Shown here piece by piece: positions 38,851 to 47,713 of a stretch of 64,000 nt of DNA. Location of the stretch: contig CAMFJH010000003.1 in NCBI GenBank assembly GCA_945956915.1, forward strand, positions 89,022 to 153,021, written 5' to 3'. Position 1 is the stretch's first letter. The number at the start of each line of letters is the position of its first letter. A program made the position numbers and the translations under genes. Under the pieces are notes generated by a model, which saw only the letters and a list, made by a program, of their open reading frames with translations, was not told the origin of the DNA and did no database searches. This stretch comes from an uncultured Francisellaceae bacterium (GTDB lineage: Bacteria > Pseudomonadota > Gammaproteobacteria > UBA6186 > Azoamicaceae).

Positions 38851-39601
38851 TTCTCATTGTCACTTACATATGATAGAAGAAGATTTGGATTTAGCAACGG
38901 TATTAGCTTTAGCGAAAGAATATCAAATAGAACACATGCTGTGTGTGGGAACGACATTGCAGGATATAGAGAGGATGCAAGCAATTGTGAATGCACACAA
39001 AGAAGTTTCTATGTCTATCGGTTTACATCCTAACGAAGCTATTGATAAAGAACCCACAGTGGATGAATTAGTCGCATTGGCTGATTTACCTAAAGTCGTG
39101 GCAATAGGCGAAACAGGGCTTGATTATTATCGTTCTACAGGCGATTTAAGCTGGCAAAAAAATAGATTTAAAACCCATATTCAAGCAGCACTTGAATCTA
39201 AAAAACCCTTAATTATTCACACACGACTTGCGCCTGATGATACGATTGCTTTGTTGACAGAGCATAAAGCAAAACAAGTCGGTGGGGTAATTCATTGTTT
39301 TACTGAAAATTGGGAGATGGCAAAGCAAGCAATGGATTTGGGGTTTTATATTTCTTTTTCAGGTATTGTGACGTTTAAAAATGCCATGGATTTACAGGAA
39401 GTGGCCAAAAAAGTACCTTTAGATCGATTATTGATAGAAACAGATTCGCCTTATTTGGCACCGATCCCCCATCGGGGCAAGATCAACCAGCCTGCTTATG
39501 TAAAATTTGTGGCTGAATTTTTAGCCAATTTAAAAGAAGTGTCTATAGAGACTTTGGCTAAACAAACGACTGAAAATTATTATCAGGTCTTTGGCAGGTG
39601 A
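38840..39601 (+). CDS. tatD: TatD-family metal-dependent DNase
   Basis: 253 residues. Metal ligands of the amidohydrolase fold are visible in FIDSHCHLHM (residues 2-11), GETGLDYY near 92, LIIHTR near 128, HCFTENW near 153 and ETDSPYLAP near 200. The family cleaves DNA from the 3' end; this member may be of the YcfH type that commonly follows holB. It overlaps the rlmJ start (GTGA). It is cytosolic. Confidence 0.92.
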   Translation: MFIDSHCHLHMIEEDLDLATVLALAKEYQIEHMLCVGTTLQDIERMQAIVNAHKEVSMSIGLHPNEAIDKEPTVDELVALADLPKVVAIGETGLDYYRSTGDLSWQKNRFKTHIQAALESKKPLIIHTRLAPDDTIALLTEHKAKQVGGVIHCFTENWEMAKQAMDLGFYISFSGIVTFKNAMDLQEVAKKVPLDRLLIETDSPYLAPIPHRGKINQPAYVKFVAEFLANLKEVSIETLAKQTTENYYQVFGR

Positions 39602-40413
39602 ACTATAAGCATGGCTATCATGCAGGTAATTTTGCTGATGTTTATAAGCATATCGTACTGATTGCTCTGATCCAGCATTTAACGCTTAAAGACAAACCCT
39701 TATGTTATATAGACGTACACGCAGGTGCTGGACGTTACGATTTACAGAGTGCAGAGGCCCAAAGTACACAAGAATTTGAAGCTGGTATTGCTGAGATATT
39801 CCGCCTAGGTGCTAATACCCAGGCTGCTTTTCCGCCTTGCATTCAGCACTATTTTAATATTATACAAGCAAAAGGTTTTCCACGTTATTATCCAGGTTCT
39901 CCATTGATTGCACGTGCATGCTTACGTCCACAAGATAGATTATTATTAACAGAACTCCACCCGGAAGCCTGCCATTCTTTGCGTACTGTATTTAAAGGGG
40001 ATAGGCAAACGCAAATCTATTGCCAAGATGCCTACGCAGGACTTAAGGCTTTATTACCGCCTAAAGAGCGCAGGGCTTTGATTTTAATTGATCCACCCTA
40101 TGAAAAAACAGATGAATGGGAGAGAATCTTAGCTGGGCTTAAACTGGGTATTCAAAAATTTGCTACCGGTGTTTACGCAGTGTGGTACCCCATTACGACC
40201 CATAATCAAAATACAGTGGATAATTTTTTAAAATCTGTGCAACAAGAACATGAAGAGGTATTGATTTCTGAATACAGAAAATACCCTAAAGACTCTCCTT
40301 TAGGGCTTATTGGTTGTGGAATGTGTATAATCAATCCACCTTGGCAATTGGATCGCACTTTAGATATCATAAATAATACTCAAGTTTTAGAAAACAAAGA
40401 CGTTAAGCTTTAG
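39598..40413 (+). CDS. rlmJ: 23S rRNA (adenine-2030 N6)-methyltransferase RlmJ
   Basis: 271 residues (E. coli 280). The GTG start gives the conserved N-terminus MNYKHGYHAGNFADVYKH. AGAGRYDL near residue 40 is the SAM-binding motif, and IDPPYEK near 165 is the (N/D)PPY catalytic motif of N6-adenine methyltransferases. It methylates A2030 of 23S rRNA. It is translationally coupled to tatD and ends the housekeeping run. Confidence 0.93.
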   Translation: MNYKHGYHAGNFADVYKHIVLIALIQHLTLKDKPLCYIDVHAGAGRYDLQSAEAQSTQEFEAGIAEIFRLGANTQAAFPPCIQHYFNIIQAKGFPRYYPGSPLIARACLRPQDRLLLTELHPEACHSLRTVFKGDRQTQIYCQDAYAGLKALLPPKERRALILIDPPYEKTDEWERILAGLKLGIQKFATGVYAVWYPITTHNQNTVDNFLKSVQQEHEEVLISEYRKYPKDSPLGLIGCGMCIINPPWQLDRTLDIINNTQVLENKDVKL

Positions 40414-40460
40414 AGAGCTAGTCATTGCTTATATAAGCGTGTTTATACTTGGGAGTTGTT

Positions 40461-41411
40461 ATGATTTCAAAAAAACCCGAAAGTCATCAACAATCGTTAT
40501 CCAGCTATTTGGATAATTATACAGATGCTGATGGTTGGAAACCCAATACTTCCGATAAATCAGTGATTCAAGAAGCGATTCAAGCGTTAGACTCGGTTTC
40601 GGATCCCTTTGCACAAAAAATAGCAGCTTTAGAATTGATTAAATCCTTTGATCAAAATGGTGTAAAAGCAAATGAATGGCTAAAATCAAATGTGCAAACG
40701 AGTCCTTATACACCAGAACTGATGGGTGCGCTTAAAAAATTAATTGGCGTTTGGAATCGAAAACTAAGAGGGGTAAAAACCTACGTTTATGTCAATGAAA
40801 TTATTAACTTTCTTATTTATGATTTACATCAAAAAAATCCAATAGAGAGTAGGAAACCCTCCTTAAGTTCAGTTGCAAAATCGGTTGAAGAAAAGTCAGC
40901 TATGCCAAGTACCTTGGATAATGTGACACCTTTAAAGTTTGTAACAAAAGATCTCTCTACATCTCAGGCACCTACGCTCGAATTAAACTCTGAACCTAAG
41001 TTTATCCCAGCCAATATTCAAATACCCGTAGAGAATATTCAAAAACCCATAATCGCATCTAAACCATTAGCAGTAGAAACACCTTCCTTTATAACTGCAA
41101 CTGAACTTAAACTAGAACCCACCTCCACCAATATCACCCCTCCGACCAATAACCTTATACCCGCTGTTGATAGACCCTTAAGCCCCTTAGAATCCGCTTT
41201 AAAAAAGGCTTCTCAAGAGTTGTCTGATGCAAAATTACAAGCCAAGCCTGCTGAGCTCTTAACGAATACTACAGTCAATAAGCCTGAATTGGATAAGCAG
41301 GAAGAGAAAATGAGCTTAATTTTGGGTAAAATGGACCAAATCATAAATGATTTCAAAGAATTAAAAACATTATTTGCTGCCGAAGAAAAAGTTAAAAATA
41401 TTCTAAAATAA
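40461..41411 (+). CDS. Hypothetical protein next to the type I secretion genes
   Basis: 316 residues from the ATG at 40461, with GGGAG 5 nt upstream; an upstream in-frame start at 40449 would overlap that motif. The N-terminal ~120 residues are a compact helical region (FAQKIAALELIKSFDQNG, VYVNEIINFLIYDL). A Pro/Ser/Thr/Lys-rich linker covers about 125-235, and the C-terminus (about 240-316) is a charged coiled coil ending in EEKVKNILK. There is no signal peptide or membrane segment. No family was recognised. Its position 100 nt before the exporter suggests a link to the secretion locus, which is an inference. Confidence 0.65.
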   Translation: MISKKPESHQQSLSSYLDNYTDADGWKPNTSDKSVIQEAIQALDSVSDPFAQKIAALELIKSFDQNGVKANEWLKSNVQTSPYTPELMGALKKLIGVWNRKLRGVKTYVYVNEIINFLIYDLHQKNPIESRKPSLSSVAKSVEEKSAMPSTLDNVTPLKFVTKDLSTSQAPTLELNSEPKFIPANIQIPVENIQKPIIASKPLAVETPSFITATELKLEPTSTNITPPTNNLIPAVDRPLSPLESALKKASQELSDAKLQAKPAELLTNTTVNKPELDKQEEKMSLILGKMDQIINDFKELKTLFAAEEKVKNILK

Positions 41412-41512
41412 ATATTATTAATAGATAGAAAGTTTTTTATCTTGCACTATACTGAACAAAGGATTGGAGAGAAATGACCTAGGGCTAAAATCTGCAGAGA
41501 GTAATCTAAGCG

Positions 41513-43198
41513 ATGATCGATACAATTGCGAGTAAATTAAGGCTATCGGATTTATATGCACACATAAGACAGGTAACACCTATCAGCGATATTTATGTCG
41601 GTATATTACTGTCTTCCTTTTTTATTAATATTTTGGCTTTGGCTTTACCTATTTTTGTACTAGTCGTATATGGTCGAATTATTCCTCATCATGCCATGAG
41701 CACATTGTGGTTAATGGTGATAGGTGTTTCAACTGCTTTATTTCTAGAAGCCATATTAAAAGTTTGTCGAAGTTGTGTGAGTTCCTGGTCTGATGCCAGA
41801 TACGAATATTTTTCTTTAAACAAAGGCGTAAAACAATTATTACATTCCAATTTACATGACTTTGAAAAATCCAGCCCAGGTGTGTATTTAGAAAAATTAA
41901 ATGCGATTTATTCTTTAAAAAACTTTTTTGGGGGACAAGCATTATTGGCCATTGTGGATATTCCTTTTGCTATTATTTATTTGCTTTTAATTGCTTATCT
42001 TGCAGGTCCCTTAGTTTTAATACCTATTTTCATGTTAATACTATTTGCATGGTCCGTTTTAGTAACCTCTAAAACCATGAGTGATGAAATTGAAGAACGT
42101 TATCAGGTAGATGATAGACGTATTAATTATGTAATCAGCTTGTTAACAGGCGTGCATACGGTTAAATCGATGGCTATTGAAAACCCTATGTTAAGACGAT
42201 ATGAGCGATTGCAAGAGGCTAGCTCAAATTCAAGTTATAAGGTAGGTCTAACCTCAAGTGTAGCCAGTGTTATTTCTAATTCCGCGATGCAAATTACAAC
42301 AGCATTGGTGGTAGCCATTGGTGCTTATTGGGTGATTATGGGCCATATGTCCTCAGGTGGGCTTGCTGCATGTATCTTATTAGCGGGTAGAGCCTTACAA
42401 CCTATTGGACGCTCTATAGAAGTCTTAACCCGATTACAAAGTATCAAACTTGCAGAAAGTCGCTTAGAAGAAATCTCTAATATTCCTCAAGAAAAGGGGG
42501 TTTCTCTGCCAGCATTTCCTGAAATGCAAGGTAAAATCGAAGTCAAGGGTTTAGGTTTTCGCTATCATCATAATATGCCATGGATTTTTAAAGATATTAA
42601 TTTAACCATTCCTGAGAAATCGATTATTGCCATTGAAGGTTCTAATTTTTCAGGTAAAAGTACCTTTTTATGGCTGATATTAAATTTATACTCACCATCA
42701 CTTGGTGAGGTATTTATAGATGGTCATGATATTTCACAATACAATGCCAACAGTTTAAGAGAAAGCATAGCTTATCTACCACAAAGGGGGGTATTGTTTA
42801 ATGGTACGCTTTTAGAAAATTTAACGATGTTTAGACCAGAATTGGAAGAGAAAGCCAAAGCGATTGCCGAAGACTGGGGTATTGCTTCAGATATTCGGAA
42901 ATTGGCGTTTGGGTATGAGACTCGAATTGGTAAAGCAGTCTCAGAAGCGATTTCGCCTGGTTTAAGAGAATTAATTGCTATTGCAAGAGCTTTTGTTCAA
43001 GAAAAAGAACCCAAAATTATTTTATTTGATGAAGCAACACGATATTTAGATGTAGAATCAGATATGATTATGCAAAAAGCTTTGAAACAATATAAAGGAA
43101 AATGCACAATTATTATTATTTCTAGCCGTCCATCAATGCTTGCTATGGCAGATAAAAATTATGCCATGGCAGATATGGCACTAAAGGAGGTAAACTAA
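41513..43198 (+). CDS. Type I secretion ABC half-transporter (first subunit, degenerate NBD)
   Basis: 561 residues. Six membrane helices (about 20-300) and a nucleotide-binding domain place it in the type I exporter family. There is no N-terminal peptidase-like domain. Walker A is GSNFSGKST near 376 and the Q-loop is LPQRG. The signature reads ISPGL (near 480) instead of LSGGQ. Walker B with catalytic Glu, ILFDEAT, lies near 503. The H-loop histidine is replaced (SSRPS instead of THRPS, near 537). It probably pairs with the next gene as a heterodimer; its ATP site may be weakly active. Its ribosome binding site is weak. The end carries a strong AGGAGG for the next gene. Confidence 0.85.
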   Translation: MIDTIASKLRLSDLYAHIRQVTPISDIYVGILLSSFFINILALALPIFVLVVYGRIIPHHAMSTLWLMVIGVSTALFLEAILKVCRSCVSSWSDARYEYFSLNKGVKQLLHSNLHDFEKSSPGVYLEKLNAIYSLKNFFGGQALLAIVDIPFAIIYLLLIAYLAGPLVLIPIFMLILFAWSVLVTSKTMSDEIEERYQVDDRRINYVISLLTGVHTVKSMAIENPMLRRYERLQEASSNSSYKVGLTSSVASVISNSAMQITTALVVAIGAYWVIMGHMSSGGLAACILLAGRALQPIGRSIEVLTRLQSIKLAESRLEEISNIPQEKGVSLPAFPEMQGKIEVKGLGFRYHHNMPWIFKDINLTIPEKSIIAIEGSNFSGKSTFLWLILNLYSPSLGEVFIDGHDISQYNANSLRESIAYLPQRGVLFNGTLLENLTMFRPELEEKAKAIAEDWGIASDIRKLAFGYETRIGKAVSEAISPGLRELIAIARAFVQEKEPKIILFDEATRYLDVESDMIMQKALKQYKGKCTIIIISSRPSMLAMADKNYAMADMALKEVN

Positions 43199-45331
43199 GT
43201 GAGTCGACTGCAGACATCACGATCATTACACAGCGATATTGAAACACCGTTTACGCGTGCTTTAGTAAATTGTATTGAACCCTTATTAAGCGCTTTAAAA
43301 TGGAATGGTCACACAGAACATTTGATATCAGCACTTCCCTATGTGAGCGGTATTACGGGAGTAAGTGATTTAGTTAAAACATTCGAGACTCTCAATTACG
43401 AATCAGAACATTTTGAAAGCAATTTAGCAGATCTTTCAATTCATTTTATGCCTTGTTTATTTATTTCTAAAAAGAATGATGTTTGGGTTATTTTAAGAAA
43501 AAATTCTGCTAAACAATGGGTCGTGTATGATGGGGCCACAGAACAAGAAGTTATTATAAAATCAGGTGATATAGAAGGTAGTGTTTATTTCTTTAAACAA
43601 TCCAAATCTATTTTCTTTAATTTTGCATTTTTAGCTAAAATTCCTTTTATCAATACGATGGCAAAACCCTATCGTTCGGTACTGATACAGGCTGTTATTG
43701 TGTCTTTTATATTGGGTGTTATGGCCTTGGTAATACCCTTGTTTTCTAGAATGGTGTTCGATCAGGTTATTCCTTCTCGATCTGAAACAATACTGATGAA
43801 TTTTCTGTTTGCAATTATTGTGGTAATTCTGGTTTCTTCAATACTGAGTTATTTGTTATCAAAGCTGTTGATTGTGTCGGGTGTAAAATTAAGTGACAAA
43901 GTGAATAATGCTATCTTAAAAAGATTGCTTTATTTGTCACCTTCCTATACAGAAGCCACAACTGTAAATGCACAAGTTGCGCGTGTGAAAGATTTTGATC
44001 ACGTAAGAGAATTTTTAATAGGACCTATTTTTAGATTGTTTTTTGAATTGGTGTTTATTGCCTTAGGTACAGTGGTTATTGCTTATATTGCCGGTTGGTT
44101 AGTCATGGTGCCTGTGGTTTCTATTGTATTGTATATTATATTTTATTTTATGACTCGTGGATTGGTGAGTGATACGATTGCTGCATCAGCAAGACTTAGT
44201 ACCGAACGCCAAAATTTTATTTTAGAGTCTTTTGTAAATCTTAGATCCTTACGTTATTTGCATGCAGAAGAAAAATGGATAGAACGCTACAGTGAGATGT
44301 CTGCCGAAGCAACTGTGCAAAACTTTAACGCCAGTGAACTAAATTCTATCATTAACGGGGTATTAGATTTAATTATGGCAGGCACAGGCTTTGCTATTGT
44401 GGTGTTTGGAGCAATAGAGGTAATGGCCGGTAATTTAAGCTTTGGCACCTTGATTGCTATTATGATTATTTCAGCCCGTATGGTCTCTCCTTTAAAGGGC
44501 TTATTTGGATCTCAAGCCAGAATACAACAATTTACAGCCAGCGTGAAACAGGTCAATGCCTTAATGACTATTCCACCTGAAAGAGATCCCAATAGTTTGT
44601 TGCAGCGTTTGCCTAATTTAAAAGGAAGTATTGTCTTTAATAATGTTAGTTTTAGATACCCTAACGCATCAGAATTTGCTTTATCAAATGTTAATTTCTC
44701 GATAAAAGCTGGGGAAGTTGCTGCGATTGTAGGTCCTATTGGGGCTGGAAAATCAACGCTATTAAAACTTATATTAGGCTTATATGCCAATCAAGGCGGT
44801 CATATCATGATTGATGGGATAGATATTAGACAATATGATGTTATGAATTTACGCTATTCCACAGGATATGTTTCACAGGCTAACTATATATTTTTTGGAA
44901 CCGTGGCACAAAATTTATTATTGGCAAAACCAACGGCTACTCAAGAAGAATTGATACACTCAGCGCGCAGAGCAGATGTTTTAGAAGAAATTATGGCCAT
45001 GCCGGAAGGTTTTGATACGCCGATAAATGATCAGAGCATCCTACAATTATCACCTGGTTTTCAACAACGTTTGGCTTTGGCAAGAACCTATTTAAAAAAG
45101 CCATCCATAATATTATTCGATGAACCTGTAACTTCCTTAGACGAGGAAGGTTCAAATGCTTTTATTGAAGCGATTAATTACTTTAAAGGTCATTCCACGA
45201 TTTTTATAGTAACGCATCGTCCCTCACACCTTCAATTGGTTGATCAGATTTTAGTATTAAATCGTGGTCAAATGATTTTAAGTGGTACGTCCGATCAGAT
45301 TTTACCTAAATTGTCAAAGGAGTCGGTTTAA
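43199..45331 (+). CDS. Type I secretion ABC transporter with C39-like domain (second subunit)
   Basis: 710 residues from a GTG directly after the previous stop, with AGGAGG 8 nt upstream. An N-terminal C39 peptidase-like domain (about 1-150) lacks an obvious catalytic Cys/His pair, as in RTX exporters that bind but do not cleave the substrate. Six membrane helices (about 165-440) follow. The NBD has Walker A GPIGAGKST near 511, signature LSPGFQQR near 617, Walker B ILFDEPVTSLD near 637 and H-loop THRPS near 671. As in its partner, SPG replaces SGG. This resembles HlyB/LapB-type permease-ATPases and is followed directly by the adaptor gene. Confidence 0.9.
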   Translation: MSRLQTSRSLHSDIETPFTRALVNCIEPLLSALKWNGHTEHLISALPYVSGITGVSDLVKTFETLNYESEHFESNLADLSIHFMPCLFISKKNDVWVILRKNSAKQWVVYDGATEQEVIIKSGDIEGSVYFFKQSKSIFFNFAFLAKIPFINTMAKPYRSVLIQAVIVSFILGVMALVIPLFSRMVFDQVIPSRSETILMNFLFAIIVVILVSSILSYLLSKLLIVSGVKLSDKVNNAILKRLLYLSPSYTEATTVNAQVARVKDFDHVREFLIGPIFRLFFELVFIALGTVVIAYIAGWLVMVPVVSIVLYIIFYFMTRGLVSDTIAASARLSTERQNFILESFVNLRSLRYLHAEEKWIERYSEMSAEATVQNFNASELNSIINGVLDLIMAGTGFAIVVFGAIEVMAGNLSFGTLIAIMIISARMVSPLKGLFGSQARIQQFTASVKQVNALMTIPPERDPNSLLQRLPNLKGSIVFNNVSFRYPNASEFALSNVNFSIKAGEVAAIVGPIGAGKSTLLKLILGLYANQGGHIMIDGIDIRQYDVMNLRYSTGYVSQANYIFFGTVAQNLLLAKPTATQEELIHSARRADVLEEIMAMPEGFDTPINDQSILQLSPGFQQRLALARTYLKKPSIILFDEPVTSLDEEGSNAFIEAINYFKGHSTIFIVTHRPSHLQLVDQILVLNRGQMILSGTSDQILPKLSKESV

Positions 45332-45332
45332 A

Positions 45333-46640
45333 ATGAAGAATAAGCAAGTAAATCGTTTATTACCGGTAACTCGCATTGAAGAAGTAGACAGTGCTAGATT
45401 ATCTATGGCTATTATTGTTACCATTGTATTATTTATTGTGGCTGCAGTGGTTTGGGCTGCTTTTACACAAATTGATGAAGTGGTAGTCACTAATGGAGAA
45501 GTGATGCCGGTCTCAAAGATTTACACTATTCAACATCTTGAAGGTGGAGAAATACAAAATATTTTGGTTAAAGAAGGCGAAGAGGTGCAAGCAGGTCAAG
45601 TACTGGTTGTTTTTGATCCCACTGTTCCTAAATTAGAGCTTCAACAAATTCGTGCTAGAAATGCCGCCATTATCAATAGCGGACAAGAACTGCAAAAATT
45701 ATTAGATATAAGCCAGCAAAACTTATCAAATAAAATTGAAGGCTCCCCAGAGCTCAATCAATATAGTGGCATCCATACAACACCCACTCAACCTGAAAGC
45801 ACTGAAAAAGAAACAGCTAAAGCAGAGCCACGTAAAGTAAATCCAATCGAAAATCAATATTTAACTGTCACAGCTTTTAAACAAGAAGCAGAAGCTGATA
45901 TTGCACAATTTGATACTTTGTTAGAAATTTTAACAAAGCGTTTAACAATTATGTTGCAAGAAAAAGATATGTATGAAAAGTTAATAGATAAAGGTGTCAT
46001 TTCTAAAAAAGATTATCTTGAGTTGCTACGTGTCATAACTCAAGTAGAAGAAGAAATTAACAAAGCCAAAGCAGCACATTTAGAAACACAATATTCTATT
46101 TCTAAATTAGAACAACGATTAAATAATATAGAAGTAAAAGCACCCGTACATGGTCTGGTTAAAGGTTTACAAGCTCATATTTCGAATATTATTCAACCAG
46201 GCGGTTACTTAATGGATATTGTGCCAGTGGAAAATTTAATTGTTGAATCGCGCTTAAAATCTTCTGATGTAGGTTTGGTCAGAATTGGAGATAAAGTGCA
46301 TGTAAAAATTGATACCTATGATTACACGCGTTTTGGCGAAATCCAGGGTACTTTAGTTAAAATATCTGCTACAACCTTTTTAGAGAACCCTTCTAATCCA
46401 AGTTCACTTTCTTCTTCCGGTGCTGCTCCCGGAACACCTACGAATAATCAAGGAACCTCTGCTTTTTATAAAGCCAGTATTCAATTGGATAAAACCTATG
46501 TGGGCGATAATCCTAATAACAATAAATTATTACCAGGCATGACTGTGATCGCTGATATTCATGTAGGCACAAAATCTTTATTAAAATATCTCTTGAAGCC
46601 CGTACATGCTGCCATAGAAACTTCGTTTAGAGAACAATAA
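45333..46640 (+). CDS. HlyD-family type I secretion membrane fusion protein
   Basis: 435 residues from the ATG at 45333, preferred over an earlier frame start at 45282 because AAAGGAG lies 10 nt upstream and the chain then begins with the cytoplasmic tail. One membrane helix covers about 21-45. Lipoyl-like halves lie around residue 65-95 (LEGGEIQNILVKEGEEVQAG) and 265-285 (VKAPVHGLVKGLQ), separated by a coiled coil. HlyD-type adaptors span the periplasm and dock on a TolC-like channel, which is not in this window. Two low-complexity insertions are unusual: a Glu/Thr/Pro-rich one near 145-170 and a Ser/Pro/Asn-rich one near 350-375. Confidence 0.9.
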   Translation: MKNKQVNRLLPVTRIEEVDSARLSMAIIVTIVLFIVAAVVWAAFTQIDEVVVTNGEVMPVSKIYTIQHLEGGEIQNILVKEGEEVQAGQVLVVFDPTVPKLELQQIRARNAAIINSGQELQKLLDISQQNLSNKIEGSPELNQYSGIHTTPTQPESTEKETAKAEPRKVNPIENQYLTVTAFKQEAEADIAQFDTLLEILTKRLTIMLQEKDMYEKLIDKGVISKKDYLELLRVITQVEEEINKAKAAHLETQYSISKLEQRLNNIEVKAPVHGLVKGLQAHISNIIQPGGYLMDIVPVENLIVESRLKSSDVGLVRIGDKVHVKIDTYDYTRFGEIQGTLVKISATTFLENPSNPSSLSSSGAAPGTPTNNQGTSAFYKASIQLDKTYVGDNPNNNKLLPGMTVIADIHVGTKSLLKYLLKPVHAAIETSFREQ

Positions 46641-46666
46641 TCATATTATTAACCTTCCGAAAAGTC

Positions 46667-46701
46667 GATTAGGTCCTTCGTTTGAAGGACCTAATCTTTT
46701 T
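46667..46701 (+). terminator. Rho-independent terminator of the type I secretion locus
   Basis: A perfect 13-bp stem GATTAGGTCCTTC/GAAGGACCTAATC with a GTTT loop is followed by five Ts, 26 nt after the adaptor stop. The right flank meets the convergent gene ending at 46731. Confidence 0.9.
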
Positions 46702-46730
46702 CTATCACTATTTTTAAACATGCTTACAGT

Positions 46731-47072
46731 TTATGTTCGTTTAAACAGTGATTTTACTCCATGGGTAAGTGCTTGCATTAAATTTCCTCTTCCTGCATGC
46801 CCTGCTACCGTATTCAGATCTCTATTTACTCTTTGATCTTCCTGTCTTGTTTGTTCATTTAAACGACGAGTTAACTCGTAAAAATTCCTAGCTTCAGAGT
46901 TGGTTTTACTCTCATCTTCCATGTTTAAGGGTATTCCCAGCTTTCTTACACGTGCTTGAATTTCTTCTTGAGAAGGCAGATTCAAAGCATTTTCTGCTTC
47001 GTTGGCAAGCAAGTTTTCCAGAATAGTTTTCTTTTTGTTCCAGTTGTCCTGGTTACAGTTTTGTTTTGGCAT
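46731..47072 (-). CDS. Hypothetical polar protein, 113 aa
   Basis: The protein is charged and helical (NEAENALNLPSQEEIQARV, ARNFYELTRRLNEQTRQEDQ), with a basic C-terminus GVKSLFKRT and no signal peptide, cysteine cluster or membrane helix apart from Cys6. GGAG lies 7 nt before its ATG. No family was recognised. It is convergent to the secretion genes and sits 109 nt downstream of the DUF2000 gene on the same strand, so co-transcription is possible but unproven. Confidence 0.6.
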   Translation of the reverse strand: MPKQNCNQDNWNKKKTILENLLANEAENALNLPSQEEIQARVRKLGIPLNMEDESKTNSEARNFYELTRRLNEQTRQEDQRVNRDLNTVAGHAGRGNLMQALTHGVKSLFKRT

Positions 47073-47181
47073 TTCAATTCTCCTATATGGTTAAGTTAAA
47101 AAATATTCTTGATTAAAATAAATCAAGAGACATGACAACATTTATAATATAAGTGTCATTTTCAGACGCTTATATTAAAAA

Positions 47182-47610
47182 TTATTTTAATAATCCTAAG
47201 CTACCCGTAAATTTATTGATGACTTTTTTATCGCCATACAATGCTATTCCCAGGTATATTAAGTTCTCAATTGGGGTATGTTCATATTGATGCACATACT
47301 CGGCATAACTTTTTGTGTTTTGTGTCGCAGTAATTAAATCAATAACCGTTAGTTCCGGTTCATAGGCTTTTAGTGCTCGACGCATTTCCTTAAGCAAGGA
47401 AGCATTACTTTTTAAAATCGGTAAAGGTATTGTGGTAATCCCATGATGATAATCTCCAATATTATCTTTATGGTCATGACCAATGATGTCAGGCACCATC
47501 TTACCCAGATTAATAGAGAGTACAGCTGCCGTATTGGCTATTACTCCCACAGGTAAAAGATGATCTATGACTATTACACATTTTTTGATTGATAAGTCGT
47601 TGTTATTCAT
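47182..47610 (-). CDS. DUF2000-family protein
   Basis: 142 residues. The N-terminal CVIVIDHLLPVGVIANTAA and GHDHKDNIGDYHHGITTIPL near 50 are typical of DUF2000, a small alpha/beta family related in fold to peptidyl-tRNA hydrolase 2. Its biochemical role is not established. It is divergent from a LysR regulator, a frequent arrangement for this family. The promoter at 47645-47673 has its -35 inside a LysR-type palindrome, so this is the likely target of the neighbouring regulator. Confidence 0.8.
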   Translation of the reverse strand: MNNNDLSIKKCVIVIDHLLPVGVIANTAAVLSINLGKMVPDIIGHDHKDNIGDYHHGITTIPLPILKSNASLLKEMRRALKAYEPELTVIDLITATQNTKSYAEYVHQYEHTPIENLIYLGIALYGDKKVINKFTGSLGLLK

Positions 47611-47644
47611 ACAATTCTCCTAAAAAGTTACTGTCTGTGAGTAA

Positions 47645-47673
47645 ATTATACTTTGCTTAATCATCCGTGATAA
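47645..47673 (-). promoter_or_regulatory. Promoter of the DUF2000 gene
   Basis: On the minus strand TTATCA is followed by a 17-nt spacer and a perfect TATAAT at 47650-47645, about 35 nt before the ATG. The -35 overlaps the LysR-box palindrome. Confidence 0.5.
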
Positions 47674-47684
47674 GATAGTATTAT
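47670..47684. promoter_or_regulatory. Candidate LysR-type operator
   Basis: ATAAGATAGTATTAT is an imperfect ATAA-N7-TTAT palindrome that also fits the T-N11-A pattern of LysR regulators. It lies in the 103-nt divergent gap, covering the -35 of the DUF2000 promoter. Confidence 0.5.
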
Positions 47685-47713
47685 TAGAATTGATTGTTCG
47701 ATGAGGTGATGCA

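Noticed and set aside
40427..40438. Perfect palindrome GCTTATATAAGC before the 316-aa gene
   Set aside because: It has no loop and no T run, so it is not a terminator; an operator role has no support.
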